Of a stretch of 64,000 bases of DNA, positions 1-13,679 are shown piece after piece (within the stretch, counting starts at the first letter, position 1; every line of letters begins with the position of its first letter). A program made the position numbers and the translations under genes. Below the pieces are notes generated by a model, which was not told where the DNA came from, made no database searches, and saw only the letters and a program-made list of their open reading frames with translations. The stretch covers positions 278,114,045-278,178,044 of the forward strand of contig NC_059072.1 in the NCBI RefSeq assembly GCF_020497125.1, written 5' to 3'. This stretch comes from Mauremys mutica. Taxonomy: Eukaryota > Chordata > Testudines > Geoemydidae.

Positions 1-1788
1 GTTAAGAGTAACAAGAAGGGTTTCTGCAGGTATGTTAGCAACAAGAAGAAGGTCAGGGAAAGTGTAGGACCCTTACTGAATGGGGGGGCAACCCAGTGCC
101 AGAGGATGTGGAAAAAGCTAATGTACTCAATGCTTTTTTTGCCTCTGTCTTCACAGACAAGGTCAGCTCCCAGACTACTGCACTGGGCAGCACAGAATAG
201 GGAGGAGGCGACCAGCCCTCTGTGGAGAAAGAAGTGGTTCAGGACTATTTAGAAAAGCTGGACGAGCACAAGTCCATGGGGCCGGATGTGCTGCATCAGA
301 GGGTGCTAAAGAAGTTGGCAGATGTGATTGCAGAGCCATTGGCCATTATCTTTGAAAACTCATGGTGATTGGGGGAGGTCCCAAATGACTGGAAAAAGGC
401 TAATGTATTACCCATCTTTAAAAAAGGGAAGAAGGAGGATCCAGGGAACTACAGGCCAGTCAGCCTCACTTCAGTCTCGGGAAAAATCAGGGAGCAGGTT
501 CTGAAAGAATCAATTCTGAAGCACTTAGAGGAAAGTGATCAGGAACAGGCAGCATGGATTCACCAAGGGCAAGTCACGCCTGACTAACAAAATTGCCTTC
601 TACGATGAGATAACTGGCTCTGTGGATGAGGAGAAAGCAGTGGACATGTTATTCGTTGACTTTAGCAAAGCTTTTGATATGATCTCTCACAGTATTCTTG
701 CCAGCAAGTTAAAGAAGCATGGGCTGGATGAATGGACTATAAGGTGGATAGAAAGCTGTCTTGATCATTGTGCTCAACGGGTAGTGATCAATGGCTCCAT
801 GTCTAGTTGGCAGCTCATATCAAGTGAAGTGCCCCAAGGGATGGTCCTGGGGCCGTTTATGTTCAATATCTTCATTAATGATCTGGAGGATGGCATGGAT
901 TCCGCCCTCAGCAAGTTTGCAGATGACACTAAACTGGGAGGAGTGGTAGATACGCTGGAGAGTAGGGATAGGATACAGAAAGACCTAGACAAATTAGAGG
1001 ATTGAGCCAAAACAAGACAAGTGCAGAGTCCTGCACTTAGGATGGAAGAATCCCATGCACTGCTACAGACTAGGGACTGAGTGGCTAGGAAGCAGTTCTG
1101 CAGAAAAGGACCTAGGGATTACAGTGGATGAGAAGCTGGATATGAGTCAACAGTGTGCCCTTGTTGCCAAGAAGGCTAATGGCATTTTAGACTGTATAAG
1201 TAGGAGCATTGCTAGCAGATCGAGGGACGTGATCATTCCCCTCTATTCGACATTGGTGAGGCCTCATCTGGAGTACTGTTTCCAATTTTGGGCCCCACAC
1301 TACAAGAAGGATATGGAAAAATTGGAAAGAGTCCAGAGGAGGGCAACAAAAATTATTAGGGGGCTGGAGCACATGATTTATGAGGAGAGGCTGGGGGAAC
1401 AGGGATTATTTAGTCTGCAGAAGAGAAGAGTGAGGGGGGATTTGATCGCTGCTTTCAGCTATCTGAAAGGGGGTTCCAAAGAGGATGGATCTAGACTGTT
1501 CTCAGTGTTACCAGATGACAGAAGAAGGAGTAATGGTCTCAAGTTGCAGTGGGGGAGGTTTAGTTTGGATATTAGGAAAAACCTTTTTCACTAGGAGGGT
1601 GGTGAAGTACCGGAATGGCTTACTTAGGGAGGTGGTGGAATCTCCTTCCTTAGAGGTTTTTTAAAGTCAGGCTTGACAAAGCCCTGGCTGGGATGATTTA
1701 GTTGGGAACTGGTCCTGCTTTGAGCAAGGGGTTGGACTAGATGACCTCCTGAGGTCCCCTCCAATCCTGATATTCTATGATACTATGA
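1..1788 (+). mobile_element. CR1 LINE, 3' half of ORF2 plus 3' UTR, frame-broken
   Basis: CR1 non-LTR retrotransposon cut by the window edge. The reverse transcriptase (RT) is readable across three frames: an ASVFTDK-like block near 135-165, NYRPVSLTSVSGK near 450-490, FVDFSKAFDMISH near 650-690, PQGMVLGP near 832-852 and the FADD catalytic motif near 917-928. The C-terminal [14 protein letters not shown] block and [11 protein letters not shown] follow near 1260-1370. At least two frameshifts separate the segments 369-587, 535-1005 and 1055-1594, so this copy is dead. The end at about 1788 carries two imperfect ATTCTATG-type octamers, the usual CR1 3' signature. The family replicates by target-primed reverse transcription. 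Identification is secure; the subfamily is not assigned. Confidence 0.95.
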
Positions 1789-3113
1789 CCTCTTCACATG
1801 TTAATGGGAGAACTGAGTAACTAACTAACATTGATTTTTAGCATTTATAACTTTTGTTCTTAAATGAGTCACATGTCCCAGAAATATGCCCTGTGATCAT
1901 TTCATTACTGTTTTATTGTCTAATTAATATTTTAGAAGGGAGCTGCAAACGGACACACACCAAGGATTAGTTGACATTTACCCTCTTATCAATCATTCAC
2001 TTAATTTCTTAGCATTGTGTCATCCAAAGGCTCATTTTGACCCGGGCCAGCCTGTGCCAAGCTCACTGATGGCATGTTTTTGCATTTTCTTTACTTGGTG
2101 AGCTGGCCTCTGGCTTATAAGACCAAAGTTCTATGTTGAAACACATACACAGAGATAGACCCTCTAATCAGTAAATTTCCATACCAACTGTCTGATGCTG
2201 AGAACCCTGCTCCCAGAATCCTCTAGCAAATTCAGACTTACCAAGACAAAACAAACTCATGTTCACCACATTCATTCATATCACAGTATAATTTGGCACC
2301 ATTCCAACAGTCCCCCAATTGATATCCAGTTATGAAAGGTAATTGCTATATCGCACCAATCTTGTCAAAATATTTAGTTGCCAAATGAATTTAGGTGCCT
2401 ACAGTCAGTAGCCAGGAGGGCATGAGGGGATTGTAGATTGCAGTAGATTGCCTAAATATGGGATTTGTGCACTTAAAATATCTTTGTGGATCTGGGCCTG
2501 CCTGCTTTTTGAACAGAAGGGACTAAATGAAGACTTCTGAACTGAGCCTAAAATGTTCTTCCTCAATTCAGTTCACATGCTCTTGTCATGTTCAAATGAG
2601 CATGAATTTTCTTCTAAAGTGTTTGTCCAGTTCTAATTGAACAGCTTTCCTGTTCCCCTCAGTAAGCATTCTAATTACTAGCTAGAGACTTCATGTTGGT
2701 CATCACATACTTCATCTGGACAGAACTGCTAAGCAGTAACTGATGATGACTGATTGACACTGACTGCTCCAAAATTAGCATTTCCATGGGAGCCAACATC
2801 AATTATCATCAAGGAATGTGATACTCATGTAGGCGATTCTGAATGACTTGCCAATAAAGATTAAATCACTTAGTTATACAGCAAATATGAGAGAAACCTC
2901 CATAAATGAAACTAATAGGGCTGTTGCGTCAAGGAGCATGTTTGTTTTGCAGGAAAAACATACTGGCATTTAGCAGACAAGATCTATAAAGAGCCTACTT
3001 CTTATTTTTTTAGACTTTATCTCTTATATGTAAGATTTTAGTTTTTAAAATGGTGCTAAACATTATGTCTTTTAGGGTAAAGAAAATATGCTTTTATTGT
3101 TGATAGGGTAATA
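1789..3113. other. Unassigned AT-rich intergenic DNA
   Basis: No gene, RNA or clear repeat was recognised. The sequence is AT-rich with stops in all frames. Old, decayed repeats may be present but cannot be named by eye. Confidence 0.5.
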
Positions 3114-3446
3114 CAGTGTTTCTCAAACAGGGGTCGCCGCTTCTGTAGGGAAAGCCCCTGGCGGGCCAGGTCAGCGTGTTTACCTGCCTCGTCCGCAGGT
3201 CTGGCCAATCGCGGTTCCCACTGGCCACGAATCACTGTTCTGGGCCAATGGGAGCTGCTGGAAGCAGCGCGGGCTGAGGGACTTACTGGCTGCCGCTTTC
3301 AGCAGCTCCCATTTGCCTGGAGCAGTGATCCGCAGCCAGTGGAAGTCGCGATCAGCCAGACCTGCGGACGGGGCAGGTAAACACACCGGCCCGGCCCGCC
3401 AGGGGCTTTCCCTATAGAAGTGGCGACCCCTGTTTGAGAAACCCTG
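3114..3446. mobile_element. hAT-type palindromic MITE, type A
   Basis: Near-full-length inverted-repeat MITE of 333 bp. It opens with CAGTGTTTCTCAAACAGGGG and closes with the reverse complement form ending AACCCTG, and the halves mirror each other through the GGCCAATGGGAGC-like core. Flanks are GGGTAATA and AGGTCATA, 6 of 8 matching, consistent with the 8-bp TSD of hAT elements. It has no coding capacity and would need a transposase in trans. It is GC-rich against AT-rich surroundings. Confidence 0.85.
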
Positions 3447-6105
3447 AGGTCATACATTTTCAAAAAGCTATGCTGAAGTGCCATGAAACTAACCAAATTC
3501 AAAACTACATTCAAATCTTGTTTCTTCAACTTATTTTTCTTCCATAATTTCTGCACCCATGCATATAAACACAAACACACACAATACACCTATTCAATTC
3601 CCAACACAAAACCAATCAGGCAAATACTTTGTAAAGCCACCAAGACATTTCTCCTACAAACTAAGGGGTAGGGGAGGAAGAGACAGAGACTGGTGATATA
3701 CTTGAGAGACACTCAGATACTAAGCGATGGGAAAAGGAAATTTACGTACCTAGACAGTTAGGAGTTTGTAATTTGTTTATGACATTGCTGAGAATATGAA
3801 AAGCATTTGAGACAGTATATTTTTTTTTTTAAAGTTGGGCGGATTTACACTGCTTTTGTGCATTTTAATGCTTATACTCTAACACGATAATAATTAGTTT
3901 TACCCAGGTCATTAATTTATGACCCCGTTCTATTAGATTAGATGATCTGATTATATTTCATGACATGCAGGACATTTACAAGTTATAAATTAGGGATAAA
4001 ATTCACCACAGTGCTTGAGGGGGATGTGCAGGAGATGTAAGCAGCATAAATCTGAGTGTAGCTCCACTACTTCATTATCTGTGGAGAAAACTGCTGCTCA
4101 AGTGTTCTGCAGTTTGTAGAAAAGAGACATCGACATGATACACTCAACTTGTGCAAGTGAGCATGCCCATTGCTTAGGAAAGTAAGCCCAAAGGAAAAGT
4201 GAATAGAGTGGATAAGAAAACAAAATCTTGTGACCCAAGGGACTAGTCTAATAGACAAAAGAACAGAAAGTAGCTGGAGAATGGTTATTTTTAAAATACA
4301 TGTGCACAGATGTAGCTAATGATTTTTTATGCACACAAGGTCAGCCACAAATCCCTCTTGAGCTGCCAGTACAATATAGAGTCAGTATCAACATACAGAC
4401 TGTTCTCTTTTTTCTATCTGTCTGTTTATAAAGCACCAGTCACTGTCATGTTTAGGTGAGCAAGTATCTAGACCTTACCTGAACTGTTTCTGTGATGATT
4501 CTGTTGTGCAATGTCACAATGTCTCAGACTGGTATGCCTCTATCTAGTCGGGGACTTAGGCTGTGTGTCAAATACACTCAGCCACCATGTCAGTCTTTGC
4601 TTCCAGTGGTTTATGTCTTATCTTGTTCTGAGGCAGGAAGATGGAACCAATGGTAGTTTTACATTTGGGGAGCCATATACACAGCCACAGTATAATTTTG
4701 GGGGACATGTACTGTATTTCTCTGAAGTAGCAGTTAGCTTTCATGGTGCCCAGCATTGGGCTTTCATTTTCTTTCTTTTATTATTATTTTTGTGTAATTC
4801 GCAAGAATAGATTTGTTTTGGTTAACTGTATGAAGGGACACACCCTCACTCTGGTGTGGAGGGGAAGACTAACGAGCTCTTCTGGGCCTGTCCAGCACTA
4901 ATGACCGCACACCTGCAAGGCTTGTTCAGCCTGAGGGCAGGAGCTAAAAAAGGGAAGTCTACCACAAGAAAGAATGTTGAACAGGAAGAGGACTACTCCA
5001 TCTCAGAGACTGCTGACAACACAGAGAGGCCAGCCAAGGAGACAGTCATAGGTCACACTGCTCCTGAAGCTGCCCTGGCTGGTGGCAAAACAGTATGTCC
5101 CAAGAGGAGGGGAAGAAGGTAGACCCCACCCTAGGGCTCTGCTCTCACCCTTTGCTACAGAGCTGACTAGCCATCAAATAGGAGCTGAACTCCTCTGCTT
5201 TCCCCTGCTGTTAAAATAAGCTGAAATTCCAGCTCAGTTCTTAGTATATCACAGTATGTTCAAGGTGTAAGCCTTTGTGAGTGTACTCAGTAAGTAGTTT
5301 AAAGTGATGACTGTAATGTCATTTAGTGTAGTAACATTGTGTCATCATGTGGGATAGGACATGGTATGGAGAAGATAATTCACGCAAGGGGATAAATGTA
5401 TATGAAATGTGTCTATGCCCCAAGGTAGACCCATATCCCAGTGTTTCAGAGTCTGGGCTCAAGTGGAAGATTTACATGGCTATTTTTAGCACCGTAGTGC
5501 AGTCCTCAGAAGCCTATGTCTGTAAACTTGGACTCTGAGACTCACTGCTGTGGGGCTTTTTGATGGTGGTGTTTTTTAGTCTGTGTGGTTAGTTTGTGTT
5601 TTTTATTTTTTTTTGCAGAGCAGACATATACTAAGTGCCCCAGCAATGTGCAGGGCCACGAGCTGGTGCCCATTGGAAAACCCAGGTGCTCTAGGCCTGG
5701 GCAAGTGATCTTTGGGCCCCCACAGTATCAGAAGAAAGATGATGGGTGACATTCGATCACAAATCCTATGAATTAGGATGTCAAGTGAGGTCAGTTAATT
5801 ATGAAATCAAACAACCTGACAGAGGAAGACAATACAACTCTACCATATTTATTGCCTGAAGTCCTGCAAGGCCCAAGAGGGATTGTTTAAATTCCTTATT
5901 CAGCTGAGCCAGGATTGGGACCCCAAACATACATCTTCCAGGACTCTGACTCTACACAGATAGGAGAGAACCTCTGTGTGGAGCAAAAGGCCCGAGTCTT
6001 CAGTCTTGGAGAGAGGACTGGCTAAGGCTAGAATTCCTCCGACAACTGCTCCCCCTGTCCCCTGAAGGAAGGGAGGACCTGACCTTCACTCAACTTTGAT
6101 GGGGC
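3447..6105. other. Unassigned intergenic DNA
   Basis: No gene supported. Short ORFs are sporadic and lack recognisable domains. There is a T-run near 5599-5613 and an A/T run near 3820-3832. The segment 4820-5150 is more GC-rich than its surroundings and may be a decayed repeat. Confidence 0.45.
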
Positions 6106-7004
6106 TATTTCTTTATATTAGCTTATGAGCCTAGTTAGATTTATCACAGTTCAGGGCAATTGCACCTGTATTTCCCCTCAGTTGGTCCAGCAAGGGCACC
6201 CACTCCCCAATTTCCAATTCCAGAATAATTTCCTTTCTTCGGTGGAGACCAACATCTCACTCTCTTCTGACCAGGGAACTTCCAGGCTGTGCAGTTCCCT
6301 GCCTTCGCTGTGTTATTCCCATCAGCGACAGGTTGTTCAAGCACACCTGCTTGCTTTTTCTTGAGAGACAGTTAAGAGTGCAGTCTTATAGACACCACAG
6401 AGATCTTTTTATGTAAGCCTTTTTGTTATTAAGGTAAAACCACTTCAGAGAAGGCTTTTAAAGCATAGAAGAACCTATATGCACACTAATAAGTTTACCA
6501 GAGTTCATCCCAACCCTATCATGGGCTATGGCAGGAGCTGTCCTTCAAAACCCCACAAAGGGGGTCTCTTGTATGGTCATAAGTTCATAACAGCCTCAGC
6601 TCAGAACTAGCACCTAGACTTTTGGGACTCCATTTGCCAATTCCTTTCAACCCTTCTCTAAGAATTGGGGCCCTCTGTGGACCTAGAGTCCTGTCGGCTT
6701 GCTGCATCAGGAAATTAGACTATTTATACAAAAGTCTTTTCTTTGTCTGCTGGTCCCTGGACAATCCAGTTTGAACTAGTGTATGAGCACCTCTTTAGCA
6801 GGGTGATAATTAAGGAATTACATTAGCATCCCCTTCCTAGTAGAGAACGTGCATACAAGTCCACAATAACGCTTACACAGTTGCATTTTAATACAATGGA
6901 CCGCAAAGGATTTACATCTACTTCAGAAAGGTTTAACTTAATTCTGTACGGTTTGTCCAGAATAATACTGTAGATTGTCAGGTGTCACAGGGGCTACAGC
7001 TTAA
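6106..7004. repeat. Possible LTR-like interspersed repeat
   Basis: The compact stretch resembles reptile LTR sequence in style (pyrimidine-rich with a mixed non-coding composition), but no TG...CA boundaries with a TSD were found. It may be a truncated LTR. The assignment rests on general resemblance only. Confidence 0.25.
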
Positions 7005-7498
7005 TTGAAGTCTCTTTGAAGGAAGAGAGCCTTAGCCCATCTATGGAACAATTTATTCATGTTATTTTCTCTTTGGGTTCATTGTCAACCCCAGAAGGGG
7101 CAGACTGTCCAAGGTTCAACCAGAGGTCTGGGTCTCTTACGACTGGATTGGTGTGGTGGAACACACAGACATTGCAAAGGAGAAGCCTGGATAAGTGCAG
7201 GGGCCTGTCTCAGGGTGTAGAGAGAATCCGGGGGAAGGAATCCCCGACGACACTACCCAAGGGAAAGTTATGTGTGTGGGTGCATGTGGAATGTGGAGTT
7301 ACATATGGGAACAATTCATTTGTTTCTCTCACACACACACACCCCTACTACTCCTACTACTCCTACCAGCTAATATCTGATACTATATTGATTAACCCAG
7401 TATAAACACCTGAATAAAAAAGAGATATTGAAGTATAAAGTCTCCTTCTTTCCTTCTTTGTCTCCCTGGAGAGCAGGAAGACAAAGCTTACTATAGAA

Positions 7499-7531
<33 letters not shown>

Positions 7532-8096
7532 CCAATACAGCATTTCCAGCCTTGGCAATTCTTCTTCTCCTGGAGATGCTGTTGCTGCTTCACCTACTAG
7601 TGGAGCAGTTTGGAGCCCATAAAATCCCCAGGAAAGGACCCCCTCTCCCTGCTGCTCCCACTTCAAATTCTCCCACCTGATGGCCCATTGCTCCACCAGA
7701 CAGTGATGAGGTACAGTCAGGGAAAAACAGAGAACTCACACTTTCTCTCTGGTGTTACCAGAAGAAGAGGTGCTGTGCTCCCACAAACTTCCCCTTATTT
7801 TAACCCTTGCTTAAATGATTAACTCTGATACTTTTGTATGGGTGTTAGGATTTTTTTTTTCCTTTGTAAGTTTAACCTTCACTCTGAATTTCCAGGATTT
7901 CTTCTTATATTTAAATTCTGGTGTTCTTGAAAGCTCATTTATATTCTGCCAACTTTATGTGTCTGCAACATTAACAACAGCCTGTTTTCTTTTTCTTTTT
8001 TTCAGGGGGTGGGGAGCAGGGAAGATATTTGCATATGCTATCAGACTGGCTGTAATGGGCTGTTCACCCATACCAGTCCTAAAGGGGCTAAGTTAG
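7005..8096. other. Unassigned DNA with simple repeats
   Basis: No gene recognised. It contains a short CA tract with CTA/CTC triplets (7330-7372), a GA microsatellite (7508-7531) and T-runs near 7850-7861. ORFs here are low-complexity products of those tracts. Confidence 0.45.
7497..7531. repeat. A-run plus (GA)n microsatellite
   Basis: About eleven A residues run into twelve GA units. Simple-sequence tract; length is likely polymorphic. Confidence 0.95.
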
Positions 8097-8760
8097 GCTA
8101 GATGGGCCAATTAACCATATAAACTGCACCTGCAGGGAGGCCAGGGCTCAATAACATTTAATTAAGGTTGAAGCTCACCTGGGCAGGAACAGGCAGGGCT
8201 TCTATAGAGCTGAGAACAAAAGAGGCAGAAGGGGGAAACAGTCTGAAGTTGCTCCCTGACAGGAGGGAAGTTTGTTGGAGATTACAGGGTCTGGCAAGAA
8301 ACCAAAGGGGGAAGTAGCCACAGGAAGGGGAGGAAGATAGGACAGGTGATAAATTCAGAAGTGCTAAATGATTAAAGAAGGAAATAGGATAGAGACCAGG
8401 AAAGTAGCAACCAGGTCTGGGAGTAAGTTGTGGAGCATAGGGTCCCTGGGTTAGAACCTGGAATAGAGGATGGGCCCAGGTTACCCTAGAATGTAGGATG
8501 TAGAATGGAGGACTGCCTGGAATGGCAGAGGGACAGCTTGTTCAGAGAGATGCTGACAGATCCCTGGAAGGCTAGCACTAAAATGACCTGTCTGGAGGGC
8601 CAAGTCACAAAGAAGAAGACATCCAGAGTCCTGGATAGTGAGACTGAGACAATGTGCTGAATGATCACAAGAAGGGGCAGCTGACCAATGGGAAGCTAAT
8701 CCATGAGGAGGTGCCATCCAGAAGAGCCATGAGGAGGTGCACCAGTGGTGAGTAATGAAC
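8097..8760. repeat. Possible LTR-like or other interspersed repeat, purine-rich
   Basis: A long purine-rich non-coding stretch (many GGAAG/GAGG words) typical in style of turtle LTR or leader sequence. No TSD or terminal motif was found, so type and boundaries are uncertain. Confidence 0.25.
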
Positions 8761-11700
8761 CTGGTTACACCAGTGAACAGTTTTTAAGGAACTAACTTAG
8801 AGCAATCCAGGATTCATTCCTTTCTTCACTCAATATGATTGGTTAACACTGATCCAGTAGACAGTCTACTGACCAGTGAAAGGATCTCAGGCATGATCTT
8901 GTCACATGACTGCTATCTGAGCCAGGATATTCCCCTTGTATGTTACAATAATAATAAAGATTTTGTCTTATAAGTTAGGGTAGTTTAAACATTTGCCTTT
9001 TTAGGGTAAGTGAGTACTGAATTTGATATAGTAAAATCCAAAAGTAGTTAGTTTCTGTTGACTGGGCTAACAAAAGACAGTTGGTTGCCAATGCAAAAGA
9101 GGCTGTGGTTAACTATCCAAAGAATAATTCTTTCTTTTAACAACAACAACAATCCTCCACCACATCCCCAATCAATTTACACTTCTAGAAAGCATATGTG
9201 GGTGTATAAAGGCTGGTTAGAATAGAGTGCAGGGATCCAGTTGGACACTAAAATCTATCAGGATAGCTGTCCAGATGGCTGAGCTTTTGTTTATGCAATG
9301 GGAGCTGAGAAACCCAAGTTGGAGAGCAGACATAAACATCATTTCATGAAAGCTCTGAGGTGAGAATTTAGTGTCTAGGGAACGTCATTCAGTTATCATT
9401 TCTTAGGTGTATTTCCAGCTTGCCAAATGAGGTGTGATTTTTTTTTAATTTTTTTTTTTTTGGCCTACCCTTTAGGCAGGTGTTGGTCAGTCTGTTCAAG
9501 CTACAGGAGCAAACTTGACAGCAACTTTACAAAATAGTGTTGAGACAAATTCTTGTTGGCACTAAATCTGAAAAAACCCAGTGTGGATTATGACAGGAAG
9601 CAAGGGCGGTATTTCCACGTATGAGCTCTATGTAAGTTTTCCACAGACAGTATGCAATCATCGGAGATTGTTGCATTCGCTATTTTCAAAATCCTTTCTG
9701 CATAGTTACAGTTTTTATGTAAAATTGACCAAATAATGAAACACAAACTGTAATGAAAAAGTCTCTGCTTTACTCTGAAAGAGCAGCCAATTGCTTCTGG
9801 ATATATTAGGGTTTATTGGTATTATACAGATGTGTATAATCATTGCTTTGCCCTGCTTGAATAACAACCATCTGTTTATCTTTGGATGATTACAACGTTT
9901 AATGAATACACGTCTGCCTATAGCTGTGAAATCAGTCTCTCTTTCTCTTCCAAAGTGAGCTTCAGGGAGCGCATGTTATATAACGAACACCCAGACAATA
10001 TAACTTTCATCATCCTGGACTTCTGGAAGAACTTGAAGCACCACAGACCAATGCAGTATTTCATAAAATAATATCTGTAGCTCACTTAGGTCAGATTTGT
10101 TAAATAGCCATGCTAACTATGGAATGTATATCAACAACAGTTAGGATTTATTGTAATCAATACCGGGAAATTGTATAGACATTTTTTTTTAATCCTACTG
10201 AGACCCTGATATTCACATTTAGGAAAATAAAAGGACCCTTCTGAGTCATTTCACTGATGAATCAGTTTTTACCTTAGAAACTGGAAAACTGCATTAGTCA
10301 GATATAAAATGTTGTAACTAGTCAAACACCATATGCAATATTTGTCGTCATTCATGGGTGATTTTATTTTTAATGTTAAGTAATACTTCAGAAACATGGA
10401 TACATTTGTACCCATAATGAATAGAGGATTATACATAACTTAGTCTATAACATAGTTCTACATTCTTTAACCAGTCTTTTTGAAAGCTGAATATATGAGA
10501 AAAGATTCCCCAGGCTGCATCTCGCTTTCCCTGCAATTCATAAATGCAGCAATTGACGAGCCTAATTGGTGTGAGACACTAAACAATTACTTTTAAAGTT
10601 TGCAGGGTCAACAAGGGAGCAATGTGAGAGGATTAATTTTGAAAAGCAGAGGAGGAAGGGCATGTAAATGTTATAATAAACAGATCTTTAATGTGCTTTC
10701 CATTTCATGAATAGTTACAGTTCAATACAGAGACTATCTAGCATTTGATGGTGTCTACACAATTTGTCATGGAAATGGAATGCATGCCATGAGAGATTCT
10801 GGAAAGTGATTACTTTTAAGTACTCAATTTTTATTTCAGTGGGATTACTTGATATCAGACCTATATTGAGTACCATCATTGTGCTTGGTGTTGTGCAGAG
10901 CATAAAGGAAGCCATGGTTCCTGCTACAATGAACTTGCAACCTTGGCCTGATTCTGTTCACATTGAATTCACTGGTAAAAGGCTTGGAACACAATCCAGT
11001 TCCATGTTAGACAACACAACACACACTAGGCACCTGTCTAGCCATGTTGATAAGTTAGGAATTTGCATGTACATGTCATGAAGAGGAGACACACTTTCTG
11101 TATCTGTAAATGCATATCTGCAACCTTAGTAAAAATGAATGACACGTATATTGGATGATCAGAAGAAGTTAAAAATTCCAAGAAGTATAAATATTTATTT
11201 GGTGTTTAAAGATAACTTTTATTTTTCACTTAAAGTAAGGAATCAAGTTCTTTCATGTGAAAAATATGGAGTATCTTCTATAAAATTGCAGAATTAACTC
11301 TTTGAGTACAGGATGAATATTCTGAAAATTTTAAAACAAATCTATTGGCTAGTTTCAGTTAAAATTTAATTAAAAGCTATGTCTGGTTACGAAATTTTGT
11401 ATCTTTCAGTTTTTTCTTTGTCCTGAATTACTTTAATACTAGAATCACACACTCCAAGTTTTCCTTACATTCATTAGGCTCTTGTGTGTAGAGTGACTAT
11501 TGGAAGAAATGTGGTTGTAATTATGCTCAGTTATTAAAAATGAGATCTAATAGTCATAACTGTATTCTCAGTCCCCTGAAAAGAAATGCAACCCCCTAAA
11601 ACCACACATTAAAATGGAGTTAAGATTGAGAATAAGCATAAGGATAAACAATAATTACAGGAATGTTGTAATTATCCCTCAACCAAGCCCCAGAAACTCA

Positions 11701-12225
11701 GAACAAGTGTTAAGGTTACACTAAAAGGAAATTCAACTGTACCATGGTATGAAAATGCATATTTAAGATACCTTATGTTAGCTGCTACCTGGTGGTTTTT
11801 GGACACAGTCTCAGTTTTTACTAAATGTGAGAGCAAGTTTTAAGCATTGTTTGTTAGTTTTTAAAGGTAAGGTTCTTTGTAGAATGAAATTGTGCGATCA
11901 ACTGATAAACTTTCTCGATAGCTAGCATTAACTCTTGTATTCAAATAATTTCTCACTGGCATGTGGACTGAGATTTCTAGAAGAGAGGGTAGATGTCACT
12001 AGGCAGGCAATCACTCAGCATAGGGGCATCACTGATGTGAGAAACAGTACACCAATGATGGAAGAAGCGAGAACATGCCAAACAGAACTAATTTTGCTCT
12101 ATATTGGCAATATGCAACAACAATATGTGATTAAAGCACTTGACTGGAGTCATAGATTAATGATTTTTAAACTCATTTTTACCATTTATGATGTTACTAC
12201 AGGGAAGTATTAAGGTTGTTTGGGT
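8761..12225. other. Unassigned AT-rich intergenic DNA
   Basis: No gene or clear repeat recognised in about 3.5 kb. Small simple tracts occur, including an AAC run near 9140-9152 and T-rich runs at 9438-9462 and 10181-10190. This is one of the longest stretches without a recognised element. Confidence 0.5.
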
Positions 12226-12572
12226 CACTAGCGGCAGGTTTGGATAATTTTTGGTGATGCCCAGAATGGGCCCAAGTCCTGCGCACCCTCCCCTCCCACC
12301 TGCCTAAGGGTTAGGGTGCAGGAGGGGATGTGGGCTAAGGGAGGGAGTCTGGGTGAGGGGTCAGGTTCTGTGAAGGAGTTTGGGTGTGGGCTCTGGGATA
12401 TGGTAGGGGGTTGGGGTGCAGGAGGGGGCAGCCCCTATTGGCCCGTAGCAGCGATCCACGGCCAGTGGGAGCCGTGATCGGCTGGACCAATGGATGGGTC
12501 AGGTAAACACACCGGCCCGGACCGCCAGGGGCTTTCCCTACACAAGCGGCAATCCCTGTTTGAGCAACCCTG
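12226..12572. mobile_element. Composite hAT-type MITE with type A right end
   Basis: The right half (12420-12572) matches the type A MITE: a GCCAGTGGGAGCCGTGATCG-like core, a GGTAAACACACCGGCC segment and a terminus CCCTGTTTGAGCAACCCTG. The left part (12290-12430) is a G-rich tract with GGGTGCAGGAGGGG words like those in the MITE at 46687-47387. The right end is firm; the left end is approximate because no TSD could be matched. Confidence 0.65.
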
Positions 12573-12871
12573 GTCTTTCCTATTAAGTCTGTCTGAAAGA
12601 TTTTAAGATTTCTCTGAAAGGCACAAGCTTTTGCAAACAGATCTGACACTTCTTGTAAGCTGAGGGAATTCAAGTGACCAGTAATATTTGTTACCAGATT
12701 TGCCTGTTACTTTGGGGTATGCTCATTTATTAGGGTTACTCTTCTGGGGAGAGGGGTTACTTCTATCAATGTACTGCTTGTGTCATGTGTATTTTCATAT
12801 GGAGCGCTCCTCCCTTCTGCAAGTCCCCTCCTAGTGGAGCTATCCTGCAGGACCTAGGTTCCAAATGAACG

Positions 12872-12872
<1 letters not shown>

Positions 12873-12902
<30 letters not shown>
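12873..12902. repeat. (AC)15 microsatellite
   Basis: Uninterrupted AC dinucleotide run of about 30 bases. Confidence 0.97.
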
Positions 12903-12903
<1 letters not shown>

Positions 12904-12905
<2 letters not shown>

Positions 12906-13110
12906 CAGAGCAAGTCTGAGTGGACCGGGTCAATCAGCACTTTCAAGCTGACCTTTTATATGCCCCTAGGCTCAATAGGCTGGGCCAAACAGCAATTTCA
13001 AGCTGCCACCCTTATGGGCCAAAGGTATCGCACCAGAATAGAGTAAGCCTGAGCAGCTTGGGTTGAACAGCACTTCCAGGCTGCCACCCTCGTATGTCAC
13101 AGGTTCAGCA
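12904..13110. repeat. Degenerate tandem repeat, about three copies
   Basis: Three related units follow the AC run. Their shared core reads CAGCACTTTCAAGCTG, CAGCAATTTCAAGCTG and CAGCACTTCCAGGCTG, at about 12933, 12990 and 13070. The outer two also share GAGCAAGTCTGAG / GAGTAAGCCTGAG. Units are about 60-70 bp and diverged. Direct repeats of this kind occur in U3 regions of retroviral LTRs, which fits the LTR-like flanks but does not prove it. Confidence 0.65.
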
Positions 13111-13679
13111 TGTGCCTATCCCCACTTTCACGTCACAATTGTACTGGTAGTAACCCACTTGATGAGCAAACCCCACAGTATTTTGGGGTGCCACAGGGAT
13201 CTTTAGCTTAGGTGAAAGAAGTGTTGCTGCAGAGTAAATGGGGAAGCTAAAAACACCAAAGAGTAAAGTTCAGAGACAGAGAGAAGCAACCAGCTTAACC
13301 ATAAGTTATTTATTGAATAATAACGATAACTACACAAGGAGAGCCTAAACCAACATATGTTACCTTATTAAAGGTTAATACCTGAGGTAGAAAGGAAAAC
13401 AGAATGAGAGAGAGAAGCATCTCACCGCTACACAAAGCTTGAACTGGTCAGGGTTTCCAGGTGATGGTGGTAGCTCAGGGTCCTGAGTGCTGGAGACACG
13501 ATCAGTCAGGAGAAGATGAAGTCCCAGTGGAACTGAGGCAGAGTTTGGGTCCATGCATCAGAACACTTACTGAAGTGGGAATAGGTTTTTTTTTGTAGGG
13601 AAAATACAATGGTTCAAGGGAGAACACTAGATTTGTTTATGGGTAAACTGATGACTCAAGGATTTTCTTTATGCTAGTC
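13111..13679. other. Possible LTR-like sequence, left of the MITE
   Basis: Non-coding sequence that may belong to the same insertion as the tandem units at 12904-13110 and to continue after the MITE at 13680-14012. No LTR termini were identified. Confidence 0.25.
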
